A DNA stretch of 64,000 nucleotides. Origin: Helopsaltes ochotensis. Taxonomy: Eukaryota > Chordata > Aves > Passeriformes > Locustellidae. The position numbers were made by a program, and so were the translations under genes. This document shows positions 1 through 15,429 of the stretch, in pieces. The notes beneath the pieces are model-generated. The model was not told the origin of the DNA. It worked only from the letters and a program-made list of their open reading frames with translations, and did not search any database. Within the stretch, counting starts at the first letter, position 1, and each line of letters begins with the position of its first letter. The stretch is from positions 110,385 through 174,384 of the forward strand of contig VXBM01000198.1 in the NCBI GenBank assembly GCA_013400155.1, read 5' to 3'.

Positions 1-2207
1 ATGTTAGGATTTTCCTCACGTCTGAATTAATGCTTTTGAGCTGTAGAGTATGTAGAAATGAATAGTATCAGTGTAATAATTCTCATTTAACTTCTAGCTA
101 GGTAGCCTTTGTGACCTATTTAATTCGAAGTGGGTCTGCTTTCTTTCTATTAAGAAGCTACTTAAACTACAAAAAGATAACATTAGGAGTGCAAGCAATA
201 ATTTTTAACTCATTAAGTCCTCATCTGCAGGCGCAAAGCCTAGAAATCCATTTGTATACATTTTGTACCTAATGTGTATGTAGAATGTTCTTCCGGCTTC
301 AGAGGTGTAAGTGGCTTTCTTGTGAAACAATGTCACAAGAATTCTAAACTATATATGCTGTAATTACATCTGTAAGACTAGCAATATAGAAAGAAAATTG
401 TGTATTACAGAGTTCCTAATTTTGTCAGCTGCTAAAATGTTTCAGGCAGGAAAATGCTTTCAGAATGATCTCCAAGTTTGCCCTAATGATACAAATTACC
501 AAGACACTACTTTTTCTCAGTATATCTAAGACAGTTAGGGTGGTTCTAAGGCAATCAGTGAAAGGCTGTGCAGTTTATTGAGAACAGTCAACAATATCTG
601 CTAGTAAGAATAATTACTTATCCATTTAATGTTAGATAATTTGATGACAGAGAAGCCACACAAATTAAAAAAGCTGGTGCAAATTGTTCTTAGGGTAAAG
701 ATTAGTGTGCTTCATTATTATACTTCATAAACATTTAACTTTATTTTTGATAATTCAGTTCTGTGTGGGTGTGAAATTTAAAGAATAATGCTGTTAGCAG
801 CACACCAAGTCATAATGTGAATTTACCAAGGATAAGGCTGCCCATGTGATACTAATTCAGCTTGTTATTTACATGCATGATGACAACATTTCATTGCTTT
901 GTTTTATACTATTTAAAATTATTATTCATACTTTAAAATTAGGTTGTTTGTAACTCTACTTTTTCTGAAAGGAAACGGAGGGAAGTGATTCCAAACAGGA
1001 TGGTAGTAGATACTTACCAAATTCTGGAGTGACAGACACAAGAATTTTGGGTAGAATTAATGTTTTTGTACTGCTTCTGTGGGTCCATCAAGTAAGTCAA
1101 GAACAGTATGAAACTTCTGTGGTTGTAGTGATGGTTGGGAAGCTTTGCCTAATGGTATCGTGGCTAATTTCAGTAAAATGAGGGATTACTCTGTACCTTT
1201 TTTTTTCCCTTTTAAGTGTGCTTTTTCTGGTACAATGATAAATGCTCCAAATCTGAATGAAAACTGGAATTGTTAAAGTTAAGACAGCATATGGTACAAA
1301 GACAAGGGGTAACTTCTGTGGCAAAACTAAAAGTGTGTCCTGCTTAATTTAACTTCCACCTCCCAGTGTTGGAGGATAATGAAAGGGAAAATACCCATCT
1401 AAGCTGAGAAGCATTATTGATTCAAGTGCAAGAAAATAGAAACAGTTGTGCAATATATTTTAAGGAGAATGAACGTTTCTAAGCACTAGAGCAAGGAAAG
1501 GTAATTTTCCATTAGGTTTTTGTGTTGCAGCTCTCGACTGCACTCGTGAAAGGGAGCGAAGGTCTTAGTGCTATGGTAGCTTTGTCTGGTCTTCATCACC
1601 TCAAAGGTTTTCTCCCTTCCCAGAAGGAAAGGTGAGGTGCACCTCACCGCATTACTTGCAAAATCCTTCCAGCTAACTGTAGTGGTGGATTTTCAGCAGG
1701 TTCTGACAACCTGTTCTAGAACAGAAATTTCCTGTTTGTCATTCTCTCTAATACAATGGCCTGTCCATTTAGTAGAAACTAAGCAAATGGACTGTACCAA
1801 ATATTCTATAGAATATTTCATCCTAGTTCATTTGACAATCGTCATCATTATAGGAGCCTGTTTGAGGTGGGTCTGTTCATCTTAAGCATCAGTCATCCTT
1901 TATCTAAATTAAAACTACTTCTGTATTCTGTAATGATTCCTTACTGTGCAATTAAGTATTTTATTTAAATGTGCTGGGTTTGAAAGAGTGAGATTAGGAA
2001 TGACAGTGTGGCAGCAGTTCTCCATGGACTTTCTTTAAAAGCACTATTTTCTAATGGATTGTCAAATACATATTAATTTTTTAACCTACTTCAAGGAAAA
2101 CATGTAGCTGTTAAGGAGACATAGTTCTTTACAGGTATAGCACAATGTAAGAAACATCCCATTCCTTCTAGATATGAGATGTAATTATTTATATTTTTTT
2201 CCTCCAG
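1..2207 (+). other. RIC1: RIC1 intron 1, 3' part
   Basis: AT-rich non-coding sequence ending in a polypyrimidine tract and the AG acceptor at 2206-2207. I see no exon, RNA gene or recognisable transposon in it. RIC1 exon 1, about 48 codons in human, must lie upstream of the window. Confidence 0.7.
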
Positions 2208-2315
2208 CCAAGTGTATTAATCGTAAGCTACAAGGAACTTTCAAAAGCAGCTTCTCAGTTTGGACCTTATAAACAAGCAGAATGGCGGCCTGACAGCACA
2301 ATGATAGCTGTTTCG
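2208..2315 (+). CDS. RIC1: RIC1 exon 2
   Basis: 36 codons, phase 0 at both ends, acceptor CCTCCAG and donor GTAAGT. Encodes PSVLIVSYKEL...AEWRPDSTMIAVS, the first blade region of the N-terminal propeller (about residues 49-84). Confidence 0.95.
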
Positions 2316-5300
2316 GTAAGTAGAATTTTTCCTCCTTACTCTGGTTAAACTATTGGAAACACAATTTTGTGTTACAAATTTCTGTGCTTATAAAAACTTG
2401 CAAATCATAAATACATTTAATTGATACTTATCTTGAGAAAATACGTAATGGTACCAAGGACTTTCTAGACAATAGTAGGTTTCTTTTGTAGTTTTCATTG
2501 ATTTTTCCCTGTGAGAATGAATGTTCTTTGTCTTAAAACAATGGTTAGATGTATTGGCAGGGGTTGATACAACATCTCATTACTTAAGTAATCTGGTGGC
2601 AAATAATATGGTAATGTAAAGTTATGAGAATGAAAGAAACAATTGTGGACTTAGGTGATATTTAACTTGATAAATAGGGTTTAAAGATGGGTCTTAAGGG
2701 ATGAAACTGGAGTCCTATTACTGGCTTTTGGTGGTTAAAAATTGCAAGTCGCTGAGAAACAAGGGCAGTGATAAGTGATACGTGAACTCTTCTGTTTAGA
2801 AACCTAGAGATGACATCTTGTCTTACATGGAAATAAAGTCTTTTTTCATGGCTGATGCTGTGTTCACAGCACTTTGGACTATTTCAGCAGCAGTATTTAA
2901 AATTTGAGGTGCAAGGTGAACACAAGAAAGGTGTTGCACATTGTATAAGAGTTGCAATATGGGATAATCCTCTTGGAGTCTTTTGGTCAGGTCTTAACAT
3001 TAGGACCAAGTCTTAAATGAAATATTGTTACCTTAGTGGAAAACACCAGATGATATAGGGAGTAGTTCATGTCTCTAGCAATATCATGATAATCGTAAGT
3101 GAGCCATGGTCCAGTTTTCTTTTGCATAACGCAAGTAAGTAGTTAGTCTAAAATGTTTAAATTGCCTAAAAGTATGTCATTAAATAAATGAGGTCAAATA
3201 TTTCTGTTAGTGTCAGATTATATTCACAGAAACTACTGATAATTATCAATAAAGTCAGAAAGATTTCTGTAATTTTTGCTATGAATGAAAAAGAATTCTT
3301 CAGTTTTATATTGCATGTATACCCAAACACATTTTAATTAAACCTTTACATAGTAGTTCAGAGGAAATTTGAATTTTATATTTTTTTTTTTTGTATATTG
3401 TAGGTTTTTTTTCTGAGATGTTGTCATTCATTTGCTCAAGACACCTTGTGGTTTATCTGACAGTCAGATAACCTTTAGTTTCTGCCACTTCACTCACTGC
3501 ACTTTGAAGTTTTTCTGCAACTAGATGTACGGTGTTCTTTTTGGCACGTAGTGTCAGAAGCTAAATGCCCATAAAGTCTCAGTTTGTAAACTAAAATTCA
3601 GTGAATTAAAATTCAAAATGGTCATTGCTTATAAAATAATGAGTGTAATAAGATTTCTAATACTCTTTGTGTTTCTTATGATGATATTTCATCCCTGGGT
3701 GTATTACACAAAGTATATACCCAAGCATGTTTGCTATGGTGATTTTAACATAAGTTGTTTGGCAGTACACTTTAAAAACATATATAGTTTAATTTGGAGC
3801 AGTTAGTGAGTCCTTCTGAAAGACCTCATTTACAATATTGCTGGTTTTGTTATAGTGAGACAGGGCAGAAAGTCAGTTTTTGGAGCTTGATGAAGATGGT
3901 GTTCCTGGAGATGTGTGATACTCTCATCCCCAAGGAGGGTTCTGTCCAAGTGAATAGTTCTCTCATTTTCCATAACTAACACATGCAAATGAAGTAGCAA
4001 TAGCAAAGCAAGTTTTTAATGAAAAACTTGGCAATTTTGAACTGAATTAACTTCATTTAATTACTGAAGTCCTGTGCAATAGCTAAAATTTTTTAATTTG
4101 AAAGCTGTTACGTGATGTTTCTCACCTGTTACTACTACCTGTGCTCATAAGTACTTGATTATAGTAATTTTCTGTTATAAAACTTTGTTTTTAAGAAGGT
4201 GAACATAAGACTTAGTATGTGCTTATTAGCCAAGAGGTACATTCCTTTTCTCTCTCTCTTTTTTGTTGTTGTTGTTGTTGTTGTTTTTTTTTTTTTTTTT
4301 GTGGGGGTTTTTTTGTTTTTTTGTTTTTGTTGGTTGTTTTGTTTTGTTTTGGTTTGGTTTGGTTTTGTAAATGACATAATGATGAGAAATGTAGTCTGGA
4401 TTTATGTCCACCAGACCAGTGATGTACCATGTTTTTTGTTTCTGATAGTCAAAATATTCAGTGTCTCTGTGAAAACAAATTACTTTGCAGCATATGCTTT
4501 GAGGTAATATTATTTGTACTGCACACAGACTTTGGGCCAGCGCAGCAGGCTTTATAAAATACCTCAAGTAGCTTTAAAGGTATGCAGTTAAACAAGCTTA
4601 AGCAGTTTTCACAGTGTCCACATCCCCTAGAAATTGACTTCTTTTTCTACCAGTATCTTTTGTTGCTAAACTGTTGGCACATTTCCAAGGCAGGTCGTAT
4701 TTTTTCCCCTTATATTTTATAGTTTCTTCTTTCATATTTCTGCCTTTGTAATTTTTCCAGTGTTACTAGGAAATACTTTTTCTTGTCTAGATTAGTATAC
4801 ACATCCAAGGTAGCTAATTCTAGTAGTAAATCAATCTTAGGAATTGGGTCAAGATGCCTCAGTGTGAAGTATAAGGGGACATTTTGGTTATTTGTAACAT
4901 TGCCGTATTACAGGCAGTCCTCCAATACAGACTGCTCTTCAGCGTGCATTCCCATAGATAAGGCAGAGCTTTATTAAACGTGGTAGCATAGAAGAAAACA
5001 TGTTCTGAAATCCTTGGCAAGATTCTCAGTGTTCATACTTCTGACTGTTGAAGATTAGAATGATCAGGGAATGGATGACAGTGATGGTTACTTATTTACT
5101 AGTTTCACTCAGACATTTTTAAAGCGATGAAACCTCTGTAAATGAATATGATCAATTTTCCGGAAGTCTGTGCTTGAATGCTTCTGCATTTCATTCCCCT
5201 CTTTATGGAATTTGAGGTTCTATTTAGAAATGAACCTGTAACAATAGCATCTTTGTGCTTTGAATAGTGTTCAGTAAGGCCCTTTGTACCTTAATATCAG

Positions 5301-8300
5301 TACAAAGGTGCTTCACAGTATTGTTTTACTCTTCTTTCCAGGATAAGATAACTTATGTGTTAAATATTTAATGATGTAATGGAAAGAACCTGTAAAGATG
5401 TTAGAAATGAACGCGTTTCCTTACCACACAATACCTGAACATGATATTACAGCACACAGAAAAGCTTCCATTTATTGTCACCCTGTCTCAGGCTCACCGT
5501 TATGGTTCAGATTTTATTCTTGCTTGTAAAAGATACTCACTTTGAATGAAAATAATAGCATCTCTTGGAATTTGAAGCCAAACACAAATTTTCAAAAGCA
5601 AAATGTTTGACTGAGGAAAGCCATGTCATCTATGAAATGGTACACTAAGCTAACAAGAGTGTTGCTTTATTCAAAGAAACAGAAACAAATCTTGCAATGA
5701 AATGTGAAACCATTCATTTCAGTGCTTTTTCTCTCCAGTGCTTTGGATACATGCCCAGCCCATATTAAAATAACTGGATGGAAACTCTATTTAACCAAAA
5801 TGCATATACCAAGTTGCCTGGAAAATAAATTCATGCTGTAAACAAATAACACTTCTTTGAATACTTAACATTATTGGTCATCTGTTTTTCTCATGCTTAT
5901 GCAAGCAGCTTCTAGGTATGACTGGAACATCCTGTAACTAAATTATTTGTATTTCTTTCCTGTGTGTAGTATGAAGTCGTTCTTCCAGAATGGTAGAATA
6001 TGGCTGGGGATTGAATTATTACAGGTGTTGTGTTGTATCACCTAAAGATAGGTGATGTGAGGATTTTTGGAAACTACGTGGATGACCAACACTGAGGCAG
6101 TGCCTAAACTCTTTGCACTCAGTAGGGTCTGTATGTGTTCAAGCACCTGGCGTTTACTCAGGTACTTTTGCATTAACTCATGTAGTTGTAGAATTATCTG
6201 CCCAGATTCTAAGTATCTGAAATACTTGTCAGATTTTATAGATTTGCATGAATTACAGGGATATTTCTGAGGGACTTGTGCATAAGCAGCATTGTTTTTT
6301 TGTCTTTTGACCTCCTGCCTAGTCTGTTCACTTGATTTTAAGGGTGGGTATGGATTTTACCTGGAATTAATATCAATGCACAGTATTTTAAATGTCTGAA
6401 TGAATGTGTATTTGAGTTCAATATATGAGACATACACAGAAGTCACATGAGACTAACAGATTTTACTCATGCTGAGACTAGATATGTATCTTATCAGTAT
6501 TTCTCTTTCAGACTGCGAATGGATACATCTTGTTTTTTGAAATCCCATCAGCAAGAGACAAGTATCTTTATGAGCCAATATATCCCAAGTAAGTATTTTA
6601 AACTTTGCATCCTCACAGTGTGATAAAATATGACTAGACAACTCCTGAGCAGTTTTTATGACAAAAAATGTTTCCTTACAGAGTATTTTTTAACACTTGA
6701 TGAATATATGAGCCATCATTCCTATGAGTTAGAGTCAGTGCTGGGGAGAAGTTGTGTTTAATTAGATTGCTACAATTCCTTAGGTCCATCTTACAAGCTC
6801 TCAAAATCCTTAATGGCAGGGTTAAAATTGTCTAATTTTATAATTTGAGATAGTCTGTTGCATTCATGATCTGCAACATGATCTAATTCATTTTGAATAA
6901 CTCAGTTGAAAAAATCATGTGTCTTAGGAGTTATTAAGGTGCAATTCAAAAATAGATCCTGTCTCCGATCTTTTTTGATAACTTAGATTTTTTGAAACAA
7001 ACAGGAAATAAAATCCTAATAGTTTTGAAAGCAAATGGATACTTTTTAGTAAGAATGTACAGGTATTTTTGATGCAGTGTGTTATGTTGCCAGTTTCATC
7101 TTATTTTCCTTATTGTGAATGACAGTATACATCTTATGCATTTAGGATGTGACTGTATTTTGGGTGTATTTGTGGTTGACTTAGTTGATTTTGGATTTTG
7201 CAAAATTGGGATATGCCTATGACAAATTAAAACTTCAAGGAGTATATGTGTATGTGCCTGTGTATTTAGAAAGGCATAATCTGTGGTTATGGGTTGGATT
7301 GAATTTGTCCATGCAAGTAATTAAACACTCTTGATTTCTGTTGGCTGGAAACTTCCTCCGTTTTTTAATATATCCCTCTATATATCTTCATCATTATGAT
7401 AGTACTAGTCAGTTGATTTTTTTTTCACATTCATAAGAAGTCTTCAAGTTGAATTGTGGGTGTCTCCACATGGTCATCTCTGAGGAGTATTGGATAACCT
7501 AGAATGTCATGTAAGAGGAAGACATTTTGATCTTTTTTTCTTTTCAGTGTAACTGTTAAGCCATCGACATTAAAAGAAAATTAAGGGTGTTCTCAGAAGT
7601 ATTCAAAGTATTCAAAATCTGTCTTCTTTCTCAAATATGTATAGGAAGAAATTACTTAGAAGGTAGTAAATGATCTCAAAATTAATTTTTTTGCTTTATT
7701 GACTAGAAAATTTTTTGTGTGTTGTGGCTATAATGCATCTTTTGACCTCTGAAATAGCCCTCAAACTCTGGAATTAACTGGAATTTATTGTTACAGTTTA
7801 CTTTTCCGTTTTCCAGAAACTTACGACTAATGTAGACAAGTTATATTATTTTATATGCCTCTTTGGAGAACTGAATAGCAGTTTTCAAACTGACTCTTCA
7901 CATCCGGCTTACTGTCAACCTGTTGCTGCAGCTTGTCTAAATAAATAAAGTGGTAGTATATCCTTAGCTGTATGTTACATAATGCAGAAAACTAAGCAGT
8001 AGTTTGAGTTTTTCTTGTTCTTTCTGTAAAGTATGGGGGGTGTATTAATTGGCAAAATCTGAAAACTTGTCGGAATATGTATAAAACACATGGTAAAGTT
8101 GAAAAAAGAAGCTTTGGAATGTTTGCTTAGAGCATCACTTGTAGGAAGGCTTGAAAATACCTATTAAGCCATCAGTGATTAACCAGTGTAACTTTTATGT
8201 AAAACTTTAGTCATTGATATGAATTTTTGACCTGAAAGTGCATGTTTTAGTTGTTAGCTGTGTGTTGAACAATCACTGTTTTAAAATACGTTTCTATAGG

Positions 8301-11300
8301 CCAAAAAGGACCATAATGCAAATTCTGTAGATGAATAGGACAAGGTGTTTGTCCCTAGCATATGTATAATAGGTTGCTCACAGTCTCCTGAGACTAATGT
8401 GTGTGCTTACCTTTAAGAAGATGAATGATCTCACTGAATTTACTGGGATTACTAGTTTGTCTATACTTAGACCTCAATTTTGAAAACTTTAATAAAATTT
8501 CTACTATTCTGATTATATTAGATCAAAAAGAAAGACACAGGCATTCGTGGGTGAGTTGTGCCTCCTGTGATTAATGTCAAATGATTCTTTGAGTTATTAA
8601 AATGGAATGAACTTTTTTTGCAGGTGCAGCTACAGTGCACTGCCTGTAGGCAGTCTCACTAATTTACATTGTAGAGCAAATACTTGGCAAGGTGTTAATC
8701 AAACAAAAAACCTCCAGTCTAAAATGAATAAACAGACAAATGAGACCAAAAGCTAGAATTGAAACTTTTATCTTTCCTTTGCCATATGTTCATTTTCCAA
8801 AAGCATTATTTCATTGAAATGCTTGGATTTCACTTCTGCTGTGCTGAACAATACCAAATTAGTTTTCTTCACTCTGAAGCCATTACAGGATCAGTTAAAG
8901 GCCTTATATGTGACTTGCCTCACTCTTGAAATGGGGGGACATCTTACTGTTTTCTCCCTCCGTAACAGTGTGTTCCTGGCTCCTTCCTTTTTGTTGGCAG
9001 CAGTGATCATGCAGCTGTGCCTTAAATAAAGTCGGGTTGCTGACCTGATGGGGAAACTAAACCTGCCTATCTCCCTTTTTTACCCCTCCCTGTCCCCTGA
9101 CCTGGATTCTAGTGGCTTAGTTTACGAGTTGGCATTTAATAAAAGGCAGGCCTTAGAAAATGGTGACCTTGAAGTAGCACTGAGTAACTACACTGAGAAG
9201 TTGAAACACATGGAGTGACTGTTCAGTGAAACTTGTATAAATCTTATAGATCATGGTAAAGCATTTGCTGGGAACATTTTAACTGTCATGGAGATATTAA
9301 TTAGGACTTTTCCAGCTCTGTCTTGTGTGGTCATTTACCTGTGCTAGGCAAAGTGAGAGAGAGGATGATGACTTTTGCAAAAAGTATGAGAGTGTCTGCA
9401 TTAGCAAAGTGACAGCTGCTGGAAACAAGTCAGTAAAAACTGAGATGGATGTTCAGTCATGTTCTATTTTTTAAAATTATGACCAATTCTTAATGTTTAT
9501 TAACTGCCCATATCTACTGACTTTTTGTAAGCAGAATGAAGCCTGTTCTTTACTAGTGTTTCTTTAAATAATAATGGCCAGTTCTTGCAGAAATACAAAA
9601 TTTCAATGTCATGACTACAATGAGAAAGGAAAACCCTCTTAATACAACTACTTCTTGAACAGAATTCTTAAGCTATGCATGTCAATATAACAGGGTGGTT
9701 GTGCATGAGAATACACACCTCATGAGGATGAGTAACATCCTCAGCTGCACCAAAATACTGGTCTGGTGTAAAATTTCCAGTCAATATCCTGAAGTTGGAT
9801 TTGCAGCTACATTTGTTAACATGCAGGTGAAAATACTGAGTGGTTATGTTTATATTCTCTTGTCAGCTTAGCTTGTTTAAACAAAACATGCATATTTTAC
9901 CATAAATGAAAGAAAAAGTGGATTGTCAGAAGAGCAGGTAATTAGGTATATGATAGATCATTTCTTGACTTCCGTAGTTGTTCGCAGTCTTCAAGTTTGG
10001 AGATTGGGGCCCTGGTAACTGAAGTAAAGTAACTTCATTTGATATTGGTACTTTTTAAATAACTGCTTTAAAATTTGCTTGATAATGATTTAACTTTAAT
10101 TTGAAGAAAAGGATCAAATGAGTTGCTGAAAGTCAAAATCACTCATCATTTGTCTGTATGGGAGAGGGATATTTGTGGAGAAAATGTCCTTCCAATTTAT
10201 AGTTACTTTTATACAGAGGTGTTACTATATGTAGCTGTTGAGCAAGATGGTCCAGAAGAGCTTGCCTGTATTTGGTGTGCTAACAGAACTATTCTAGCAT
10301 ACAGCTATTGCGTAAACTGTAATTGCACTTATGAAAGTTTTTTATTGGTCCAATTTAAACAAAATGCTTCAAGGTGGAAAGCAAAACAAAACTGTATTAA
10401 AAGTGACTGAAACACTTGTGCTGTTTATAACTCAATATGAGTTGGTAGTATATCTAATCACAGCATGATTTATTTCAGGGCCAAGTCTCTCTTTTTTTCT
10501 CAATCTAATCAGCACATGTTTAATAAAAGAGCTAAAGTGTGAATTAAGATGCCAACCTGTTTGAATGCCAGAGTCTTTGCTTCTCCGTATCTTCCAGTGT
10601 TATGAAATACAGAGATTTTGGAAAGTAAGATTGAGTGAACTTCGCCTGTGCCCTGCTATCGTTTGTTTTAAACCAGACAGAATCAGAGCCTAGGAAAACA
10701 GATTTTCTGTTTCAAAATGTACATTTGGCATAATTTCCTCCTTTTTATATCAACCAATTGTAATGGTTGTTATATTCTGAAATTTGTTCTGTTTTAATGG
10801 GAGTACTGAAATCCAAATTTGTGGCTGAAGCCACGAACAAAACTGTTGAAGTTTGTTGTATCAGTAACTGAGGACATAGCTCTTAAGAAATTTAGAATAT
10901 GTTAAATACTTTAAGAGGGTTTAGTGGGAAATACTTTTAAGGCACTATTTTATACCTTTAGAGATTTAATCTATATAAAATTTACTCACGTAGGTATGGT
11001 AAGAGTTAGTCAACTAACCTGTTTAGTGTTATGCATATTATATGTAAAAACCTGTTACTAGATTTATATGATAAAAAAATGCTAATGCGGTAAGTGCAAC
11101 ATATGAATATTTATATATAAAAAAAGGAAACTTTTCCTTTTTATAGCTGGAATCCATTGGTAGTTTTTTGTCAAATTGTAATATCTTAGGAATGTAGTTT
11201 TTCTGTCAAAGAAAGTGTTTCTGGCACTGTTGATATTTGGCTAGAAATTGCCAGTCTGTTCTTGGAGTGAACTGTCATTCATACTTAATCAAAATTTAGA

Positions 11301-14300
11301 ATACCTAGCTTAATTTGGGAGACTAAAAACAGGAGGAAAAAGCAGTCATATAGTGTTTAGTTTTTTTAAATTGAGCCAGAGTAGTCTGCAGTTTCGTTCT
11401 AGCTCTTGGATAAGTTTCTCCAGTTCAGAGCAGATTTGAAGAGAATTGCTATTGGCCATTAGCCCACATTCTGAGATTTTCCTACAGAGAACACAAGTAC
11501 AAGTCCTGCTTCAATTAGATCAGTCTGGTTTTACCACCCAATTACTAAAGTAACTACAAGACAGAACATGAAAAATAATTGAAAGTGCATAGAAGCAAAT
11601 TTGTATCTTTGTAAGCTGTGGCAAGGTGCAGTGGTAACTTTTTGAGGAGTGTTCAAACGAATTTGTACAGCTGTTCTTATATTTGACAGTGAAGACATGA
11701 GTAATACCATCACTGTACAGGCTTCTCTGTACTGAACTGATTGTTGTTTCTGTGTAGAGGTTTGTCAAGGAGAGTAACTGAAGTTTTTTGCTTGAAAAGC
11801 ATGTGTGACATAGTGCTGAAGATATTTTTACCTCTCAAAAAACACAAAACCGAAAAACCTTACATGGCTAATTAACTAAATGAAAATTGGAGAGTCTTTT
11901 GTGTCAGATTTCTTCATGTCCTCAAGTGTAGCCTGCATTTGGGGAGTGATATGAATGTCGTGTAAATTTAGAATGAGACCTCAATGGGGTAGATTATTAG
12001 AGGCTCTGAAAGTACCTTAAAAATTAAAGTTGTTATCTAACCAGTATGAATATGTGAAGAAACTCGTTCATTTGCTGGTTTACAATACTGCATTGTTGCT
12101 TGTAAACCTGGTTACTCTATTCATGTCTTACTCTTTCTGGTATTTTTAAAAGATATCTCCTTTTCTATAGCCTGATGGTTTATAGGTGCCATAAATTACC
12201 TCATCAGTGGACTTTTTTTCCCTGATTCAATAAACTGAAGATCAGTATGTACAAAGGTTTTGAACTTCAAACTCTCTAAGGGTAATCAATGAGGTGTGTG
12301 GTTAATTAAGTTACTAGGTAATTTTTGCTCACAATTACGGTTCTGCTGAACTTTATCATTGTCATTTCCCCTGTAAGATTTTGGCATTGTTTGGAAAATG
12401 TATTTTTAAAACTACATCAGCTGAAGAACTTTTATTAACCATTATGGCACTTGCAAACTCTTGATGTGGTTCAAGAGATTTTAACCTCTTAATTTAAGGG
12501 AAAGTGTGATAAAGTATTGGAATGTTTTGCCCAGGGAGGTGCTGGAGTCACCATCCCTGGATGTGTTTGAAAAAGACTGGATGTGGCACTCAATGCCATG
12601 GCTTAGTTGAGGTGTTACAGCATGGGTTGGACTTGGTGATCTTAAAGGTCTCTTCCAGCCTAGTGATTCTGTGATTCTGTAACTGTTCTCAAGAAATCTT
12701 TGCAACTGAAATAATAATTTGACAAACCATCTAGCTTCTTTATATGAACAGTTGATTAAGATGCTAGCTAGCTGTTTCTTTTCTCAAATTGCAGAAATAT
12801 GCTACTACCTAATTGTGTAGTAAAGGCTGTACTAAGAATTGCTTTTCTAAGCACTTATTCTTTATAGTTGTTACCATTAACTCATTTTAATTTTTTTGGT
12901 GCAGCTATTGCCAATCTGTATGAATACAACTCTGCATCCAGCCACACGTATTTAGTCCTCAACTGGTAGCTGCCTGCATTGTGTAGAGATGCAAGTTTAG
13001 GGGTGAGAAGATGCTTGTTGCATGAAAATCACAGCTCACAGGTGATGATGCACACTCTTTGAATTAGGTATAAAAAAAATGAAGTCGTCAGCTTTTCAGA
13101 GTGAACATTAACTGAAGCGTCCACATGAACCATTGTAAAATGGTTAGTAAACATTGTGTAATGGTTCTAATGCAACGATAATGGCTGTTGTCAGGTTTTT
13201 TGCCTTCTTGCCCTCAAAGAGAACAACTTGGAGTTCTTGGTGATGTGAATTATTTTAGAAACACTGCCCTGTGTTGTCATATAAATATTGACATTAATAG
13301 CTGAAACATCATGATTTTTGATCTTCTTCTTGTCCCTTCCCTCCTAGTCCAAGCACTACTGAGGAAATAATTTTGTCAGGAACAACTAAGAATATCATAG
13401 CCCAAAAGTAGTATAAAAATATTTTTCCTTGTTTGTATCAAACAATTGTTCCAGAAATAAATTTTAATTATCTGAAGTCTTTCATATTTTTTCAATGAAA
13501 TGTCTCCATTACTTCTCATTACTTGTATGGTTTAGCTAGTGAGAATGGATGCTACTGCCTTGTTTGTTGTTTGTTTGTTTTTTAAGTAATACATTGTTTG
13601 CCATTAGCCACAGTAAATTTTTTAAGTAGTGTATTTTTTGACTCTGAGAGCATTTCTGAATTTTTTCTAAACTATTATCCAACAATAACTGCCAAATATA
13701 TTACTATGATTATCCCAAACTGTACAGTGGAAACTTAAATATGAATTTAATGCTAATTCTGTCTCAGGATTAGAATTCTCAATTACCAAGCAGAAAACAG
13801 TGGATATTATTTTTAAATACTTAGAACAGACTTAAAAATAATATGTGTTATATACCTTAATTGCAATTATAAAGAAATCCTTAAGTACATGCTTTCAGAT
13901 TCTGGTATAATTAACTTCTTAAGGATTTCTTAGATGCTTTTGGTAGCAATGACAAATTTATCGTATTTCTGAGTGAATTTTGTCTGTGTATCATGTTGTA
14001 TGACTTAAATGCTGTGCAATTAATGGAGGCCATAAATTCAGTACTGTCCACCTAGAAAAATTAGCTGGCTGGTGTCCTGATTCCTTCCTAAACTTCCCAC
14101 CATTTCAGATAACAAACTTAAAGGAAATTCTTCCTACCAGAGGAGTCTATCTGACTCTGCTTTAGCATAGTGCTGCCCCTTGCTTGAATTTAGGATGCTA
14201 GGATGTTTTTAAGTTTGGTGTGGTGGGGCTTTGAAAAACAGCATCCCTAATCTTTCCATGTTTGAGGTTTTATTGGGGTGCAGATTTTCATCAGTTTTGA

Positions 14301-15354
14301 GTTTTAAGAGATTTATTCGCAGGCTTAGTTACATTAACAGATGCCATGCAAATAGCAGTGGTTGTATTTGATTTGACATGCAGCTGGTCAGTCACTGGAG
14401 TGTGTTCCTCTCAATTCTTGTGCAAAAGTGAGTTACTTAAAAGTTTGGCTGCAACCATAGCAGATGCTGATGTGGCAATCCAGACCAAACATTCTTTCCT
14501 GCTTCAGTCATCTGTGTGCATTCTTTGTTTAAAGGTCAAAGGAACTCAGCCAGTAAGGCTGACTCATGCAGATGTGGACTATACGAACACTGTACTTTCA
14601 ATAGCACTTCCTTTGCACCCATACTAGGGGTTTCTTTTTGAATTGATGAATTAGACACAATCACAGGCAATGAGTTGAAATAGTGGCATATTTGGAGTTT
14701 CAGTCAAGGTGATATACCTCAACTCTGTGTGGATCGGCCTCTTGAAAGTTGGATGAAAGAACCCTTTTTGGGACATAATGACAGTGCCTGTGGAAAAGAT
14801 AAAATGCCACAGATGGTGACCAATTTGCTAAAACTAGCTTGTGAAACTGAAAATATTCAAATACTCTTACAAACTATTTTTTTATCAAAGGTGTTTAAGG
14901 AAAAATAGCCAGCCTACATCACAACTTGAAATTTTTCTTCCTGCAAAAGATGTCTTTTAAACCTTGTTGTTATATTGTTACCATTCTGACTTTGTAGTTT
15001 GTAATGTGCAGAAACACTGAGTTTGCACTTGGTTATTTACTTTGGTCAGTTAAAATAGACATGTTGTCTCTTACACCCACCTAACAGTAACATTTCTGCA
15101 TTACCCAACCCTTTCATCTCAATTTAAGGCATTCGCTTGCTCGATTCAGTTGTACCATTGATTGTTGGTAAACCAGAGTAATTTCATCTAGTTTGGGAGT
15201 ATACTGTCTGGAACAGTATGTCCATATGGGTTGAAAAGCCTATCTCCAAACACCTGGGGTTTTGTAAGTTTTAAAAAACACCACAACAAGCTCACCATCC
15301 TAGTATTATTATAAAAAGAAATTACTGATTTTTTCAGGGTTCCTGTCACTCCCT

Positions 15355-15429
<75 letters not shown>

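Noticed and set aside
4159..4567. Overlapping open frames of 72-113 codons on both strands
   Set aside because: They are translations of the GTT/poly-T low-complexity tract in RIC1 intron 2, with homopolymeric residues.
10123..10410. 95-codon open frame in RIC1 intron 3
   Set aside because: No recognisable domain or homology, and average length for AT-rich intron by chance.
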